64,000 bases of DNA, from positions 124,001 through 188,000 of the forward strand of contig JAFKAC010000037.1 in the NCBI GenBank assembly GCA_025766275.1, in the 5' to 3' direction. Below, piece by piece: positions 22,380 through 35,218 of the stretch. The stretch's first letter is position 1. Each line of letters opens with the position of its first letter. The stretch comes from Lactarius indigo (lineage: Eukaryota; Basidiomycota; Agaricomycetes; Russulales; Russulaceae). Both the position numbers and the translations under genes were made by a program. The notes beneath the pieces were generated by a model. It searched no databases, was not told the DNA's origin, and was given only the letters and a program-made list of their open reading frames with translations.

Positions 22380-23459
22380 AATCCAGATAATATGAGTCCG
22401 GCCAAAAGTTTGCACCAGTGGGTGGACTCTAGATGAAGACGGTGATATCCAAATGATACCTCAAGCGGTGAGACAAGCTGGAGCCACTGGCATCCAAATA
22501 ATGCATAATATACGAAGTGAAGTGTAGACACGAGGGAGACCGATTGCACCTTGGATTGCACGGCCCGTTAATCACAATAGTACCCGAGTACCGCCTTGGC
22601 TGATAGTACATCTCCTTGTTACCTTTGCATACATGTACACCCGACTCGAAGCTTCTCGAGATGAGTTACCATTCTAGAGTGCCCAGAATGGGTATTCGCT
22701 TGCCTATTCGAAGTGTGTCCAAACAAAATCCAAAAGAGACGCGTCGCGCGCGGAAACAGAAGCCACGGCTGCCGGACCCCGTCCCCATCGATATATTATA
22801 TATATTTTCTTCGTTGTTGGCGGACAGCGTGCTGACGTGGTGCGGCAATTTGAAGGACGCTCACAGGGAGGTGTGTCACGCGAACTGGAAGGAAGGGAGA
22901 AAGACAATCTGCGCGCATCCTCTTGCGAAACTTGATTACTTTGCCGCCCCCATTGCAGATTGAGCGCTCGAGAACGGCAAGGTGAACGGGACCAAGCGTG
23001 TGCGCATGGACACAGAGTGAACGACGATACCTGACAATCTAGAGCAAATCGATAGACAGTTTGCGTAGATATTTGCTATAATTTCCAAAAGCACACCGTC
23101 ATTTTATTGTCTGCATAATACTATCTTCTATTTGATCTCGAATTGTTATCCGTGCGTGCCCGTCATTCTCAGCGATCTGATGCAGGGAGCGTCTCAAGGG
23201 AACGAATAAGTTCCATCTCACCCAAAAAAAATCAATCAAACGTCGAATGAGAGTTCGTTTATCTCGAACAAACTCACAAAGCACAACTAAATCATTTGGG
23301 TCCTTCGTTCATTCGCTGCTCACACTATCGCCCATTCGTCTCTCTAGGTTGCTCGTGTGTAGGATATGAAAGAAAGACAAAGGAATTTACCCACTGTTCT
23401 TGTTTGTGTGTTCCTCCCAGGCCTGTACGGACACATTAGACATGCCGGAATCGCGAGAT
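22380..23459. other. Intergenic, only weak frames
   Basis: A plus-strand frame at 22616-22963 contains PIDILYIFSSLLADS, which resembles the start of an F-box, and a Cys/His-bearing stretch after it. It has no clear neighbours or introns and I do not call it a gene. The rest, to 23459, shows nothing supportable. Confidence 0.4.
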
Positions 23460-23570
23460 CTTAGATGGTAAAGTTTACCTATATATCGTTTGACATAGGA
23501 GATAAAAAACCATTGATGTCGTGGACATCACTGTCATTGAAGCCAACCTGGTTATGTTCAGAACGTACCG

Positions 23571-24647
23571 CGAGCATTTCCCACATTAATGCTGGGCTCC
23601 AAACCACTCTGCACAGCCGAGACTATCAAGGCGCCGACATCCTCATTCAACACTTCGGCTGTCTTTTCAAGAAGAGCGTCGCAGCGCGTTTCTGGCTTGT
23701 GCATCCCTTTTATAAGAAGGTTAGCACGCAGCCTCCACATTTGGTGCTGACCGACTTTCCAATCGCACGAACCTCACACCATCGTCAAGGTGACGCAGGT
23801 AGAGCTCTTTAAATTGTCTCTCGGCCGCATCAGATACGTTTTCTGTGTTTCCATAGTCCTCCAAGTGCATTTTCACGTTACGCAGAAATTGGTCGTACTT
23901 GGTAAATACCGCAATGACAGGGACTTGGCATTGATACGTTACGTTAAACACCGTCACGAATGTTCACCCAAACGTACCATTCCGGTCAGGGCAGATGTCC
24001 TTGAAGTATTTCAGATCCAGCTCTGGTCGTTGGTTGTCCATTGGGACGCAGAACCTTAAAATTATGACCATCAGTATTCGTAACGGTGAACAGTTGAGAG
24101 TGTAAACCATATTGCATGCAACCTGTCTTGCGATCGACTTTGTCCAGACCTTTGTCGAATGAATTCCTGGACGATTGTCAGTTCTTCGTTGCTACCAGCC
24201 TCTATTCCACAGGAATCGTGAAAAATGTAATTGTCATGATTGGAGAACACAAGTTCATCTTCGATACCGTGGTCGCCACGCTAGCTCAAGGATCAGGCAT
24301 CGACAAGGAACGAAGTGCGAGTGTCACCCACGTCCGTGGACGGGTCAAGTTGAACCTATGGGAGCAGTTAGACCAGGCAAGCAGGGATAAAAAAAGGTTG
24401 GACTGCGTACTTCCTCGTTTCCCCGGAAAACAACTGGACTGTCCGTAGTATCGCACACTCTCTGCAAGATGGAGGTTTTTCCGGAATCTGCACGTCCTAT
24501 AATGAGGATCCGGAATTTGATCTTTGGGAGTTGACGATGAGATTTATTTGCGTCCATCGGGGAACCTGTGTTTGGACGGGAAGAGTCCCTGATCAAAGCA
24601 GACTGGACAGGCAGTCGATGGTGGGGCTTAGAGTATTTGTTTCCCAT
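23571..24647 (-). CDS. P-loop GTPase E without array (3' end unresolved)
   Basis: ATG at 24647 begins MGNKYSKPHH. The first exon carries RILIIGRADSGKTSILQRV (Walker A GRADSGKT) and ends at a GTACGC donor. The short exon VQLDPSTD follows, then an exon with ELVFSNHDNYIFHDSCGIEAG (G3 DSCG) ending LHAIW. Next come FCVPMDNQRPELDL and, after another intron, VPVIAVFTKYDQFLRNV (G4 TKYD). The exon pattern is that of genes B, C and D. It lacks the C2-like N-terminus and is not followed by an array: after VQSGLEPSINVGNARG a donor leads into unassigned sequence. It therefore gives a picture of the family before, or without, the array. The protein is intact up to that point. Confidence 0.75.
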
Positions 24648-25211
24648 GTCTGTTGGGTTTGAGAAGCAAGAGTCACCCCCAGTGGTTGATCGATCCCATC
24701 AACCTTCAGCTTCCTTTTTTGGTGGTGGTCTTCTATCGCCACTTTCCCCCCTCTGCAGTGACAGTTATTTCAATTACTCGAACAACACGCGCATATGTCG
24801 TTCTCTCCTTCTAACCGTACCATCTTCACCTCTGAAAGCGCATCAAGCTGAGCTCAACGCCTGACACCTCTAACCGTCAGAACCGTATTCAAGTCCCTTT
24901 ATACCCGCTTACGCCCTTGCACGAGATATCATTGCACGCCCGTGCGTGAAGGTCACTGACCAGTGACTTTCCCATTGCTGACTCATTACTACTCCAGCCC
25001 GGGTCCCTCAACGTGCGTCGATCTTTCTTTTTTGTAGCAACGTTCGATTCAAAACCATCCTCGGACAGCGCTCAGACCACCGAAACGCATGGAAGTCCGT
25101 CCAGGCTACGTGTTGAAGTGACTAGTACGCGCATACATCCTAACTTTTTGACTTCATTCGATCTCTTTCTTAGTTCTCAGAGCGCACAACCTCCCTCATG
25201 TTAAGAGATGG

Positions 25212-27948
25212 ATGGGCATGAAGAGGCGAGTTTTCGTCACTGTGACCTGTCAGGAGACAACGATCAAGTCAGCGAGCGTTAGGATTGATGGGGAGACAGT
25301 GTCATGGAACCAGAAACTTGATGCCTTGTAAGACATCCTTTCTTAACACTATTTTTCGGCTGAGAAGTCTGCTCAGTTTTGTACAGCCGCCTTCACGCCT
25401 TAAGCTACATCTTCATGCGAAGCGATTCTTACATCACGATTTCCTTGTTGGAACACATGAGATACTACTACCTCTCGGGCCTACAAGTGGTCTGTACTTT
25501 ACTGGAATTCTCGCTCATTCGACGGGCTGAACATTTCTCGTCTCTCAAATAGATCTTTCTTTTGACCTTAGCAAGGGCTATAATAGACAAGCTGGACAGT
25601 CGACGCAGCCGGTCACAGTCCACCTAAAGGTCACTGTGTCGGGGAACGCGTCATCCCCTCCAGGCTTACCCATCAATACCACGAACCTCGTCTCCGAAGC
25701 TGATAACCCTCCTACTGAAAATCTCGCTGACCCCTATAAGGCCCGAGGCCTTTCCCAGGACACCCCAGAAACTGTAGACATCGCCGCCTCTGCTGAGCCT
25801 TGGTCACATCTGGCGGGTCACATTCCTGTCGAAACTAACGCTTCGACGTCACCGTCACTACTAGCGGATGCTCGTGCAGAGGCATCGCTTACCGGGAAGG
25901 CCCGTAATCCCGGTGAAGTTACAAATACCTCTGAGACGGCTGAAAGTGGTTTGGTGCCTGGAGCACACCAGTCAGACCCTTCTACCTCAATCACCACCGA
26001 GCGCGAAAACACTATCGATGATATCCTCAAGGCAGTTGAGCGGTCGGTACACCAGTCGGAAGCTGAGTCGTTATTACTCACCTGAGTCATTTAGATTTCG
26101 TATCTTATCAGTTGGTCGGGTCAGTTGTTCTCTGTTGTTTCTCTTGAGACTCGTTACGTCAACGACAATTTATCTTTAGTCTGGTGTTGGCAAGTCATCC
26201 CTGATTAACCGTGTATTCGGTATTGACGCCGCAGTAAGATCTTGTCGTTTCGAGCTAACGGCAACTGATCGCCTTCTGTTGTAGCATGTTGAGGACAACA
26301 AACCCGGAGAAGCAGATATCCAACAAGAATTCGTGTCACCGGAAAACCAATTTTTCGTTCTACACGACTCTAAAGGCTTCGAACCAGGAGACCTCTCCAA
26401 TTTCGAGACTGTACGCAAATTTGTTCAGCAACGGTCACGACAGCAACTGCCCTTGGGTGAAAGAATCCATGGATTATGGTATGAGGATTTCTTTTGTAAT
26501 CTACCGATGTTTCTTTTACCGTCATCAGGCTCTGCACAGTGACACCGACAGCTGGAGGTCGTGTATTTGAGACGGGGGACGAGAAGCTACTCCAATTTGC
26601 ACATAAAGACCAAGGTGCGTTTTCGACTTCCTGTCCTTTTACCCTTCAATCGACCAGTGATTATTATCAATAAGTTCCCATTGTGATCGTGTTCACTCAG
26701 TACGACCGACTAGTAAGGACGAAAGAGGCTGAGTTGCGAGAGGAGCACCCACATATGGACCCTACTCGTCTTCATGACCGTGGCGTGGAGGAGGCTCAGA
26801 AGGCGTTTGAGGACTGTCTGGAATCACTCCGGCGTACGACGAACCGCCTCGGGATCCCGATGCCCCCCTATGCCACGGTTTCAGGTATATTTGCGCCATT
26901 GTACTATTTCTGGTATTGACCGCTTGCTAGTTCGTCCGGGTCATCAGGAGGATGTTTCATCCCTTGTTGAAGTCACTAGGGATGTTGTCAGGAAGCGAGT
27001 GAAAGGCGACGCTTGGGTGCTGTGGGCGATAGCACAACGAACAAGCCTCCCGGTTAAAATTGATGCTTGCGTCACGTGGGTTTCGGCTAAGCTTTGGACT
27101 CATCTACCTTATTCACGTCTATTCATCTCTGGAAAGCAAGGGCATCGGTTGTATGTACTCCGGGTGTCCGACTGCGCGTGCTTGAATAACGGTATTTCAG
27201 ATTACAGACGGCCCCTCATGGTTCACCGGCGTGGTGTGCCTGAATCGGACCAATGTGACTTCGCGACTGCGTCGGGGCGGTCCACAAAGATATTATAACT
27301 TGTTGGAACTTCAAGGGCGAGGTACTAAATCACTAAAATTCAGGTTACATTGGCATGGCTCATGCACCCATCATTAGGTTCTCAACAGTCCCGAATTTCG
27401 ACAATTGATGTTATGTCTTGTTCAAGATGTCCATACCAAACCCAATGTTTCAGTGTACGTGTCGATGCGTACTACTCGACGAGTTTTGACATTTCTCTCA
27501 GTCTTCCAAACGTTGATATAATTTCTCAATTTGTGGACCTCGTCACTGCTACCCCCGCTCCTATTGCGCCACCTGTCGCTATCCTAGGCTTGTCATACGC
27601 CTTTGTGAAATGGCTCTCAACAACCCAGCTCGAAAGCAGCATGTACGCATTGCTGTCCGTCCATTCGTTCTCACTTTATTGATGATGGGTATACCCTCGG
27701 TCCAACGGCTCCTAATCGCTTACACTGTGGATCTCATTGGCGTTTTGAGAGAATTGTTTGACATAACTCTCAGGCCTGACTTGGCTCTTACGACGACATG
27801 GAAGGAGCTCCAAGAGGCCTTTGCGTCTTATGAACTATCCGACTCTCGTCAACGCATCCACAATAGCATATATTCCAACACAACGCAGGGTCAACAAATG
27901 ACTGTCGATGACATTAGCAGGATGGTCCGTGAATTGCTATCAGGATAG
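25212..27948 (+). CDS. C2 domain plus P-loop GTPase (gene F)
   Basis: ATG 25212 opens an exon with RVFVTVTCQETTIKSASVRI and SWNQKLDA. After introns it continues with RLKLHLHAKRFLHHDFLVGT, then DLSFDLSKGYNRQAGQ, completing a C2 domain. A Ser/Thr/Pro-rich linker (about 25636-26045) follows. The G domain starts at FRILSVGR; an intron interrupts the Walker A motif before SGVGKSSLINRVFGID. G3 is FVLHDSKGFEPGD and G4 is VPIVIVFTQYDRLVR. The C-terminal third has an AWVLWAIAQRTSLPVKID segment and a hydrophobic region reading LIAYTVDLIGVLRELF, ending at 27948. C2 domains bind membranes or calcium, so a membrane-associated GTPase is likely. Some exon joins between 27080 and 27640 are uncertain. Confidence 0.75.
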
Positions 27949-28691
27949 TTGTGAGATCGAGATATCTCTTTCGAAGTAGCTTGCCTCGTGACTCTGCTTC
28001 ATAATTGTTGGGATTTCTTGTCGTTAGCTACCTGTATGATAAGTCTTTCAAGGGATGCGACTAATTCGAAATTCTACAATATTTGCGCCAACATACTGTA
28101 GCAGAACTGTACGCAACTGGAGGAGAGCGCGCGCCGCTTAGCCTCATCAAGCAATGCCTACGACGCGGTTCTCGGTCACGTCTCGCATCGCCGACAGAGC
28201 GGACGCGTGTTGCAGGAGCCATGGGACGAGTGCATGGTGCTCTGCAGCGTGTGAAGGCGCGCATACTCTCCTGCTGGACATCGGCGGTAGCTTTATTGGC
28301 ATACTAGACACCTCGATATCCTGCCGCATTGCTATGATGGAGGGCGCGAGTCGCCTGCGCCCCATATTTTGCTTGGCGTCTGCGATTTATCTTCCCAGCT
28401 ATGACGCACTATCTCTTTCAGATCAGATCAATAACTAACTTAATCGATATCCTAGCAGCACGCGCCTCGCGTATATGACCTGTAGTTTTGTTTCTGTCTT
28501 TCGTTTTATCACTTGTTATATCCGCGCATTAGGATAGCGATGAGCAATGTCGGTTAGAATAAGTTTGGATGACTTCCCCGAGTCTCGTTAATACGACAGG
28601 ATAGGGATCATCGATCAGGGTATATATATTACGAGTCTCTGGTTCTGAAAGCAAAACTATTGGTACCAGTACTGGCCGCCATTGCGAGACA
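27949..28691. other. Intergenic, no supported gene
   Basis: Short frames occur on both strands around 28060-28440 but have no domain, intron pattern or paralogue. Nothing else is seen. Confidence 0.5.
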
Positions 28692-31600
28692 CTATGAGGG
28701 GGCGCGTGAGTGGAAGATGACCGCCTTTGCCTTGTCCGCAAACGGCTTGTCTACATCGGGCCGCCCTAGGTCCGACATCGCATCGTCAATATGTGAACCG
28801 AACTGCCCATTCACCGTGTTCTGCAGGAGTACCAGGAGCTCGTTGGTGATGTATTCTGGGTAATCGCGATTAGAAAAGATGCCACGGAAAGGGGTAGCTA
28901 TGTCGCAAACGAGGTTGAGAATGACACGCTGCGTTCCGATAGAATCTTTGTTCCTCCAGTCGGATGTGATGTCTCTGAACGTTCTGATGTAAAGGACAGA
29001 GTGGGTGTCCCGGGACGATGCCGCGGATAACAGTTGCGGGAGAACAAGGAAGAAAAGTTCGACCGAAAATCCGAAGCCACGGCCGTCACGGAGATCTTGC
29101 AGGCGCCATAGTTGCCGTTCCATCAGGTGTTGTTGATGAACAATTGATCGCCCACGATTAGCGTTGTCCCACAGGGTATGCAGACTGCCAAGGATCTTAT
29201 CGTGGACGGTATCGGTTCTTTCGTCGAGGATGTCGCGGAATGCGTGGGCGTAGGAACATAAAAGTTGAAGGCGCTGACAGAGGAATATGAACTGGGGTGT
29301 GAATCCTTGCCGTCCGTCGTCCGAAAGATTGAAAAATCGGGTTGGTTGGATAAGTCCGGTCTCTTTGAACTCGTCGAAAGATACACCAGGAAGGTTTACA
29401 TTCAAACCATGGTCAACGGAACGGATGATACTGCTGACTTCAGAAAGGGACGTATCAAACCACTCCATCTGGTGCGCCGCACGGGTAATGCGTTCGAGCA
29501 TGGAAATGCCGGTCTTGTGATCTTCTAGGGCCTTCCTCACCGCATCCAGCCCTCTCTCCCCAGGTCTGATTGCGCCATACAGTTTACGCGTGAAAAATTG
29601 GCTCGCGGTCTCGAAATGATTGTCGATCCTTCGGGCATTCTCGAGGGCGTTTTCATCAGTGTCACCATGGATTGTTTGCTCGCCGTCGTCTTCTACTTGG
29701 AGCCGTGAAAGGCGATCGATAGCTTCGCGCGCATTTCCTTCTATAGTACCGTGGTTTGAAATACCTCGAGTGACGACGAGAAGGGATAGGTATGTCCAGC
29801 GCGTGACAAACGACTCATTGTATCGAGTTGCTGATAGTACATGAGTCTTCTCGAATTCGCCTAGTTCGCTGAGCAAGCTTCCAAGGTCCCCGAACAGTTC
29901 TAGCTCGACATCAGTATAGAACACGAGTGACGCCACCGTTTCAACACAGCCACGTGAGCGCTTGCGCCACAATTCATCGTTCGCAAATTGGCTGCGATTG
30001 TTGCACGTATCGACAAGGTGCCGCACTCGTCTGCAAAGATCGTACATGGCTGTATGAGGGTCATTAGGTGACTGGGCCATCGTCATGCGGTAGTGGGAGG
30101 TGCCATTCGCGGCAAGATTACGTCTAAAGTGATGGAGGAAGTTAGGAGGATCGGCGTGTTGTGGAAGTGGAGAATTGCGGTGCGGTCCGACTGTGAGGTG
30201 CGGACCACTCGACCTAGGGATCGTGTCTTCGTATCGCTTTACTTTCGAAATATCGCTCCATACTTTGATGCCCCGTTTCGAGGTAAAAGTGCCGGGTATA
30301 GCCATGACAAAGGATTCCATCTCGTCGTCCTCTGTACTATTATCGATCAACCATTGAACTGCCTGAACATCACGACCTTGGCGTTCTTTGTTCTCTTCCA
30401 TCGCCAGTTGCGCCCGCCCATCGGACATGTTCGAGCTCACAATCTTAAGAGCACCATTCCGATCGAAAAAACGTCGCGGGTGGACCTTCTGCTTCAGATA
30501 CCAGATCATGCGGGAGAAGGGGTTTTGATATGGAGATTGGGGGTTCGCGATTGGAGTAAACGTGCTCAGCGCGTAAAGAAACCCACAAATGGTAATCAGA
30601 ACGATGATGGTGATTCCAACGGCCCTGTTTAGATTAAGGAGCGAGTCACCGAGACCCAAGAAGAATAGGAAGAGGGAAACGTGGACAAGGCCTGGCACAG
30701 ATTCCGCCACCACTGGCATATACCATCCCTCTGCACCTTCGTATAGATATTGACGCAGTCGAGCGCTCTTCAGAGGATTGCTATACCGCTGAAACACGTG
30801 CATGTAGTCTCGCACCCATTGTTGGACAAGCGTTGCGAGAAGCGCGGCGGAAAGGCTGAACACGAGGCTCATGAACCAGAAGGTGCTGATCCGGACATCA
30901 GATGCGGTTGGAGCGAAAGGGGGATAGGATGAAGGTGGAGTGGACTGGGTGGACGCTCGTGGGGCGATAGCACTGGCGATAGAGGAGACATTGTTGGAGA
31001 TCTGGGCGAGTAGCGCAACATTCTGTTGCTGATAATAGACCAGTTGCTGGGCAGGGTCGACTTGAAGATCGTGAATCTTATCGGTGATAAAGGAAACGAG
31101 AGCAGCAGAGAATAAACCGGCCTGGGCGACGGCGCATCAGCTCAGCTAGAAAATGCCAAATATAGATACACACAAATATGAGGACACCGTCCATATTGTC
31201 TTTTAGGGATTGAATTCGAGCTTCGTCATGACTCTTTGCTTCCTTCTTGTGAAGAGACCACAGGGCGTTGGCGCTGTCGTCGAAATCTCCAATCACGCGA
31301 GGCTCGGTGGTGTCATCGGGAGCCTGAGTACTACTGTCGCCGGGTTGATGGTCATCGCCTGTTTGCAATGTGTTACTAAAAACCCAAAGCCAGTAGGATG
31401 CTAGAGATTTCACCAGAATTGGAGGGCCCACCTTTTTGAGCCTGTACCTGCGATTGAGTTGACGAGCCAGACCAATCTTTGCGGCCCGCTTGCCTCACGG
31501 GTGGATTGCTTCCAGATGCCCCCGAGGCCGTACCATTGCGTCCGGACGTGAGGGTGCTCATTTCGTGAACTCCTCTCGATGTAGACCCTTTGTAAAGAAC

Positions 31601-31713
31601 AGTGAGTGGAGAGTACAAGGAAAGTTGTAATGCACACCTTCTGCCTGATGCTGAGCCTCAACATCCGAGTCAACACCTCGAGAGTTGTTTCTTCTCCTGG
31701 ATCTCCTAGGCAT
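28692..31713 (-). CDS. DUF6535 multi-pass membrane protein
   Basis: ATG at 31713 begins MPRRSRRRNNS. Three short exons follow, the third ending NMDGVLIF. After an intron that ends CGCCCAG the frame resumes with AGLFSAALVSFITDKI and stays open to 28692. The N-terminal part holds the DUF6535 pattern: an acidic LWSLHKKEAKSHDEA stretch, a first membrane span, LSAALLATLVQQWVRDYM, and two more spans (LFLFFLGLGDSLLN and a VGITIIVLITICG stretch). A cytosolic region of about 580 residues without a recognised domain follows. DUF6535 proteins are greatly expanded in Agaricomycetes; their role is unknown. The gene has no frameshift or stop and looks intact. Confidence 0.85.
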
Positions 31714-32459
31714 TATAAGTTGAGAAGAACGTGGATAAGAGGGCAGAGGGGAGGATTCGGAGGAAGGTAAAGACGTGGTGCCACGCCTCCAAGTCGTGTG
31801 ATTCAAACCCAACAATTGTATTCCGCGGTGTCCACTGCAACTCACTGCATACAAACCGCTTTTCATAGCCTTTTTCGGCCCCGGCGCCATACAGCCAATG
31901 CACGTGACTATCACTGAGTTCGTTTCCCAATTTCCCACGCCAAGCGTTACCTCGCACAGTCAACGCTACGCTCCATGTCCTTGAACCGGACCTTACACGA
32001 AAGAGCGATTGCCACCAAAATGCACATGGCATGAGAGCCTGCACAGCCTCACATTTGAGGGCCATGTCTCCGGTTTCGTCGGTTTATATGGCCCAGTGCT
32101 AGTGGACAACACGGTCACGGTGATCGGTCTCGAAGAAGCATGGTGCTTTCATGGTATATCCCAAGTCACTAGTACCAGAGGTCGAGAATATGGTTACCAA
32201 CTTGGTTACCAATGCCGGTACTAGGTAGTAGGTACTATGTGTAAAAGGTGCGGGTACTCGTTCCTATATACTACTATAGCAATGGACGCGATCCGATTAT
32301 CACCAGATATGAGTACAGGCAGTGAAGCACTATGGGACAAAAAAAAAAGGAGCGAGTTTATCAAGACGGATTCGAAAAGCAGGATAACTTGGTCAAACCC
32401 CAGCTGTCATTGCAGGCGCAGGGATCTTCAGCAAATCAAAACCTTTCCACTTTTTCCTA
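31714..32459. other. Intergenic, upstream region of the DUF6535 gene
   Basis: No gene is supported. The interval probably contains the promoter of the minus-strand DUF6535 gene, but no core element can be named with confidence. Confidence 0.4.
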
Positions 32460-32860
32460 CCCCAGCCGTCAACAATGACGATTGTTTTCTTACCAAAAAT
32501 AGATATTCGGAGGGTCGAGCCTGATGCCGTTACCAAATATCTGCACTCGCGTTTGCTTTTCCAGGACGATGCGCTTGGTATCAAACTACTCTACATTGCT
32601 GCGGAACACTGAGGTACATACAACTCATGCCCTTGCTTTACAGAGGAGAATATACGTGAATGATATTCCAAAAGTGTGGATTGAGTCTGCGTGCCAGAGG
32701 TGTGAGCGTCGATGTTGACCGGGAAATTTTCCGGTTGGGTAATCACCCACGTTATTCAATGACCACGCGTTTGAATCATTCTATCATTGATAACATCAAC
32801 TGTAGCCCTGACGAGATCTGTGACTTCCGCAGGGTATCTCGGACGAACTAGCGAACAGTC
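32460..32860 (+). pseudogene. Possible eroded C2-like N-terminus of an array-type GTPase
   Basis: The plus strand near 32474 reads MTIVFLPKIDIRR, then LHSRLLFQDDALGIK. Further on, near 32600-32660, a TTHALALQRR stretch appears. The order and spacing recall the C2-like exons of genes B, C and D (DLELIFKDDAGVKYKS, then TSATLTIQR). Identity is low and the frame breaks several times. No G domain follows on this strand. This is a suggestion rather than a firm call. Confidence 0.25.
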
Positions 32861-32901
32861 AATAACCAGATAGCACTACGGAACGAATATAATAATATAC
32901 C

Positions 32902-33902
32902 TTAGACTTTGGCATAATATGGCATTGGAACCTTGAGGTACCCCTCAATTGTCCTCTTGACGAGGTACAGACATTTCTCATACGCTCTCCGGGCATCTTC
33001 CTCGTACCAGACAGGGTCAGGGTCTTTTATCCCCTCGTCCTCTTCTATCTCGGCTTTCTTTGTTCGTACTAGTCGGTCGTACTGAGTGAACACAATCACA
33101 AGGGGGACTGGTTGATAATCACTGATCGATCGAAGTGTATGGTTGTAAGAAGACGGAAGGTCGAAACGTACCTTGGTTCTCATGGGCAAATTTCACTAAC
33201 AACTCGTCTCCTCTCTCAAACACACGACCTCCGGCAGGGGGTGTCTCTGTGCAGAGCCTGATGATGGTGAGATATGACCCGTAAAGTACACGGTGGATAT
33301 GCGCACCATATACCATGGACTCGGTCCTCTGGATTTTCCATTTTTGATCGTTCCAAAATAAAATCGCACACAATATCGAACTTCGTGAGATCTCCTGGTT
33401 CGAAGCCTTCAGAATCGTGTAGAACGAATTTCGTGTTTCTTGGTGAGACATATTCTCGCCTGATATCCGATTGGCCGACTACGAGGTGGGAAACAGGCTG
33501 TGGTAGGAAGATTGGTTGTCGTTAACCCGGAATAATAACTGCCTACCGCTGTGTCGATACCGAGTATACGATTGATCAGGGATGACTTTCCAACGCCGGA
33601 CTGAAAGTAGATTTGTGTGGGTGCGACGATGGAACAAGACGACGGAAAGTGACTAACCCGACCAACTGCCAAGATACGAAATCTGTGGTATGATTGCGTG
33701 GGTGAGTAGAAACAACAACTTAGCTTCTAAATGGTACCGACCGTCTATCTGTCTTGACATTTTCGATAATAGTCGCGGATTGCATGATAGTTGAGGGAGA
33801 GAGGGCTGAATAATGCACCTCAGGCTGGGTCACCACCTCCGAATCGCTTGCGACGGCGACCTTGACGGTGAAGATCAACAGCTTTATCAAATTAGCGCCC
33901 AT
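32902..33902 (-). pseudogene. Truncated C2/P-loop GTPase fragment (G)
   Basis: ATG at 33902 begins MGANLIKLL. Exons follow with FRILAVGR and SGVGKSSLINRILGIDTA (Walker A split by an intron as in gene F). Next come REYVSPRNTKFVLHDSEG (G3), LCTETPPAGGRVFERGDELL and VPLVIVFTQYDRLVRTKKAE (G4). It stops with TAA just after MPYYAKV, where gene F has an exon boundary, so the C-terminal third is missing. It has a complete set of G motifs but no C2 domain. It is the longer paralogue of fragment H at 11120-11505. Confidence 0.75.
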
Positions 33903-34479
33903 CGGTCACGGTATTACACAATAGCGACTGGCTACGCTGGAGAGAAGTCGTAATGGTTATCAAGAGAATTCGGCGACGGTTTCCCATCCGAGTCCCATCG
34001 TCGGATGACCAGGAAATGAAAGGCGTGGGGCGACAATCAGCCCAAGTCCACAATAATGTAAATTACAACCTGATGTGTGTTGAAAACTTGCACAACCCAG
34101 CCCGGGATGTAAATTGTGAGCCATCGACTCTTCGTCGATATGATTGGGGCACCAATAGTCCACGACTATTGGCAGACAGCAGACGACTTAGACTCGGATG
34201 ACTTAGATGATGAAATGCGCTTCGTTGACGAAGTCATGTGGCTTTATTAATTCTAGTGCGACTCACTCGCATCGAAATCTTGCTATTAGTTCCCCTACGC
34301 CATTGCTACAATCAATGCGTACGGTCCGCGGTACGGATACGCAACGGTCGCCGAATCAATGTCCATCATGTCCCCGGGCAGAGTCGTAATCCTAGCATCT
34401 GCCCCTCCAACAATCGTACTTGTCAGAAGGGAGATTATAGAAAAGATCCACGTCATAGTATCAAGAGTCCACAGCATGA

Positions 34480-35218
34480 TAGGCAGGCCCAATTTCTTTC
34501 ATTTCCTCCAACACTGTACGTTCAGACCAGAACAGGAATCTAGGGATAGGCTTTCTATTAGATAGATAGTTAGATGACGAATTGACAGGGTCGAATTGAC
34601 AAATGAGGGAAATAGCAAGTATCGCAATATACAGTACACCCAAAAGAAGTAAAAGGGACCGTCGCTCGCTCGAGGGGAGACTGAGCTAGCATCCACAAAT
34701 TGCCGTCTCTGAAGAGATAGCATAATCGCAATGATGGAAAACGTTTCACAAAGCATGCGTCGGCCCTTACCCTAGGGATAGACTTGATGGGGTGGCTATT
34801 CACCGCCCTTCTGTGTCTCCGGACGAGAATCACAGATACGACAGTATCAACGACACTGGTGATGCGTGACGATGCCGGTTTCCAAACAAACCTTAGCACT
34901 TGAAGAACAGTTCTCTCCAGGATCCTGGGCAAATTAGGATGCTGGCCCTAGAGGCTTGTATGCGTGCGAGTATCTCCGCGACATCCGGTAGAGAAGCATT
35001 AGAGCGGAGCCGAGATGGGAGGAAGAGCACAGAACGACAGAACGCATCGTCGGAGGTTGGGTCGTTGAGATCTTCCGATTTGACAATGTTGCGCAGAAGC
35101 ACAGAAAAGCGCGTTTCGTCCCTGTGTCCCCTTGTCGCTGTCAATGATGCTATCGGAAGAGTCAACTATTCGCAAGACGCGCTCGAGCCAAACAGAGTAC
35201 TCCTTTGCATGTCCCTCC
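34480..35218. other. 735-base segment present in block 2 but absent from block 1
   Basis: Sequence contiguous at about 12060 is split here. The segment has minus-strand coding character: a frame reads EDLNDPTSDDAFCRSVLF and then ASLPDVAEILARIQASRA. The same pattern recurs at 47100-47340 in block 3 (ending VAEILLHMLAEVL). It is therefore probably original and deleted from block 1. I do not recognise the protein. Confidence 0.45.

Noticed and set aside
22616..22963. Possible F-box gene (PIDILYIFSSLL)
   Set aside because: Only one short match to an F-box-like start, no intron signals, no paralogue and no downstream repeats. It is too weak to annotate.
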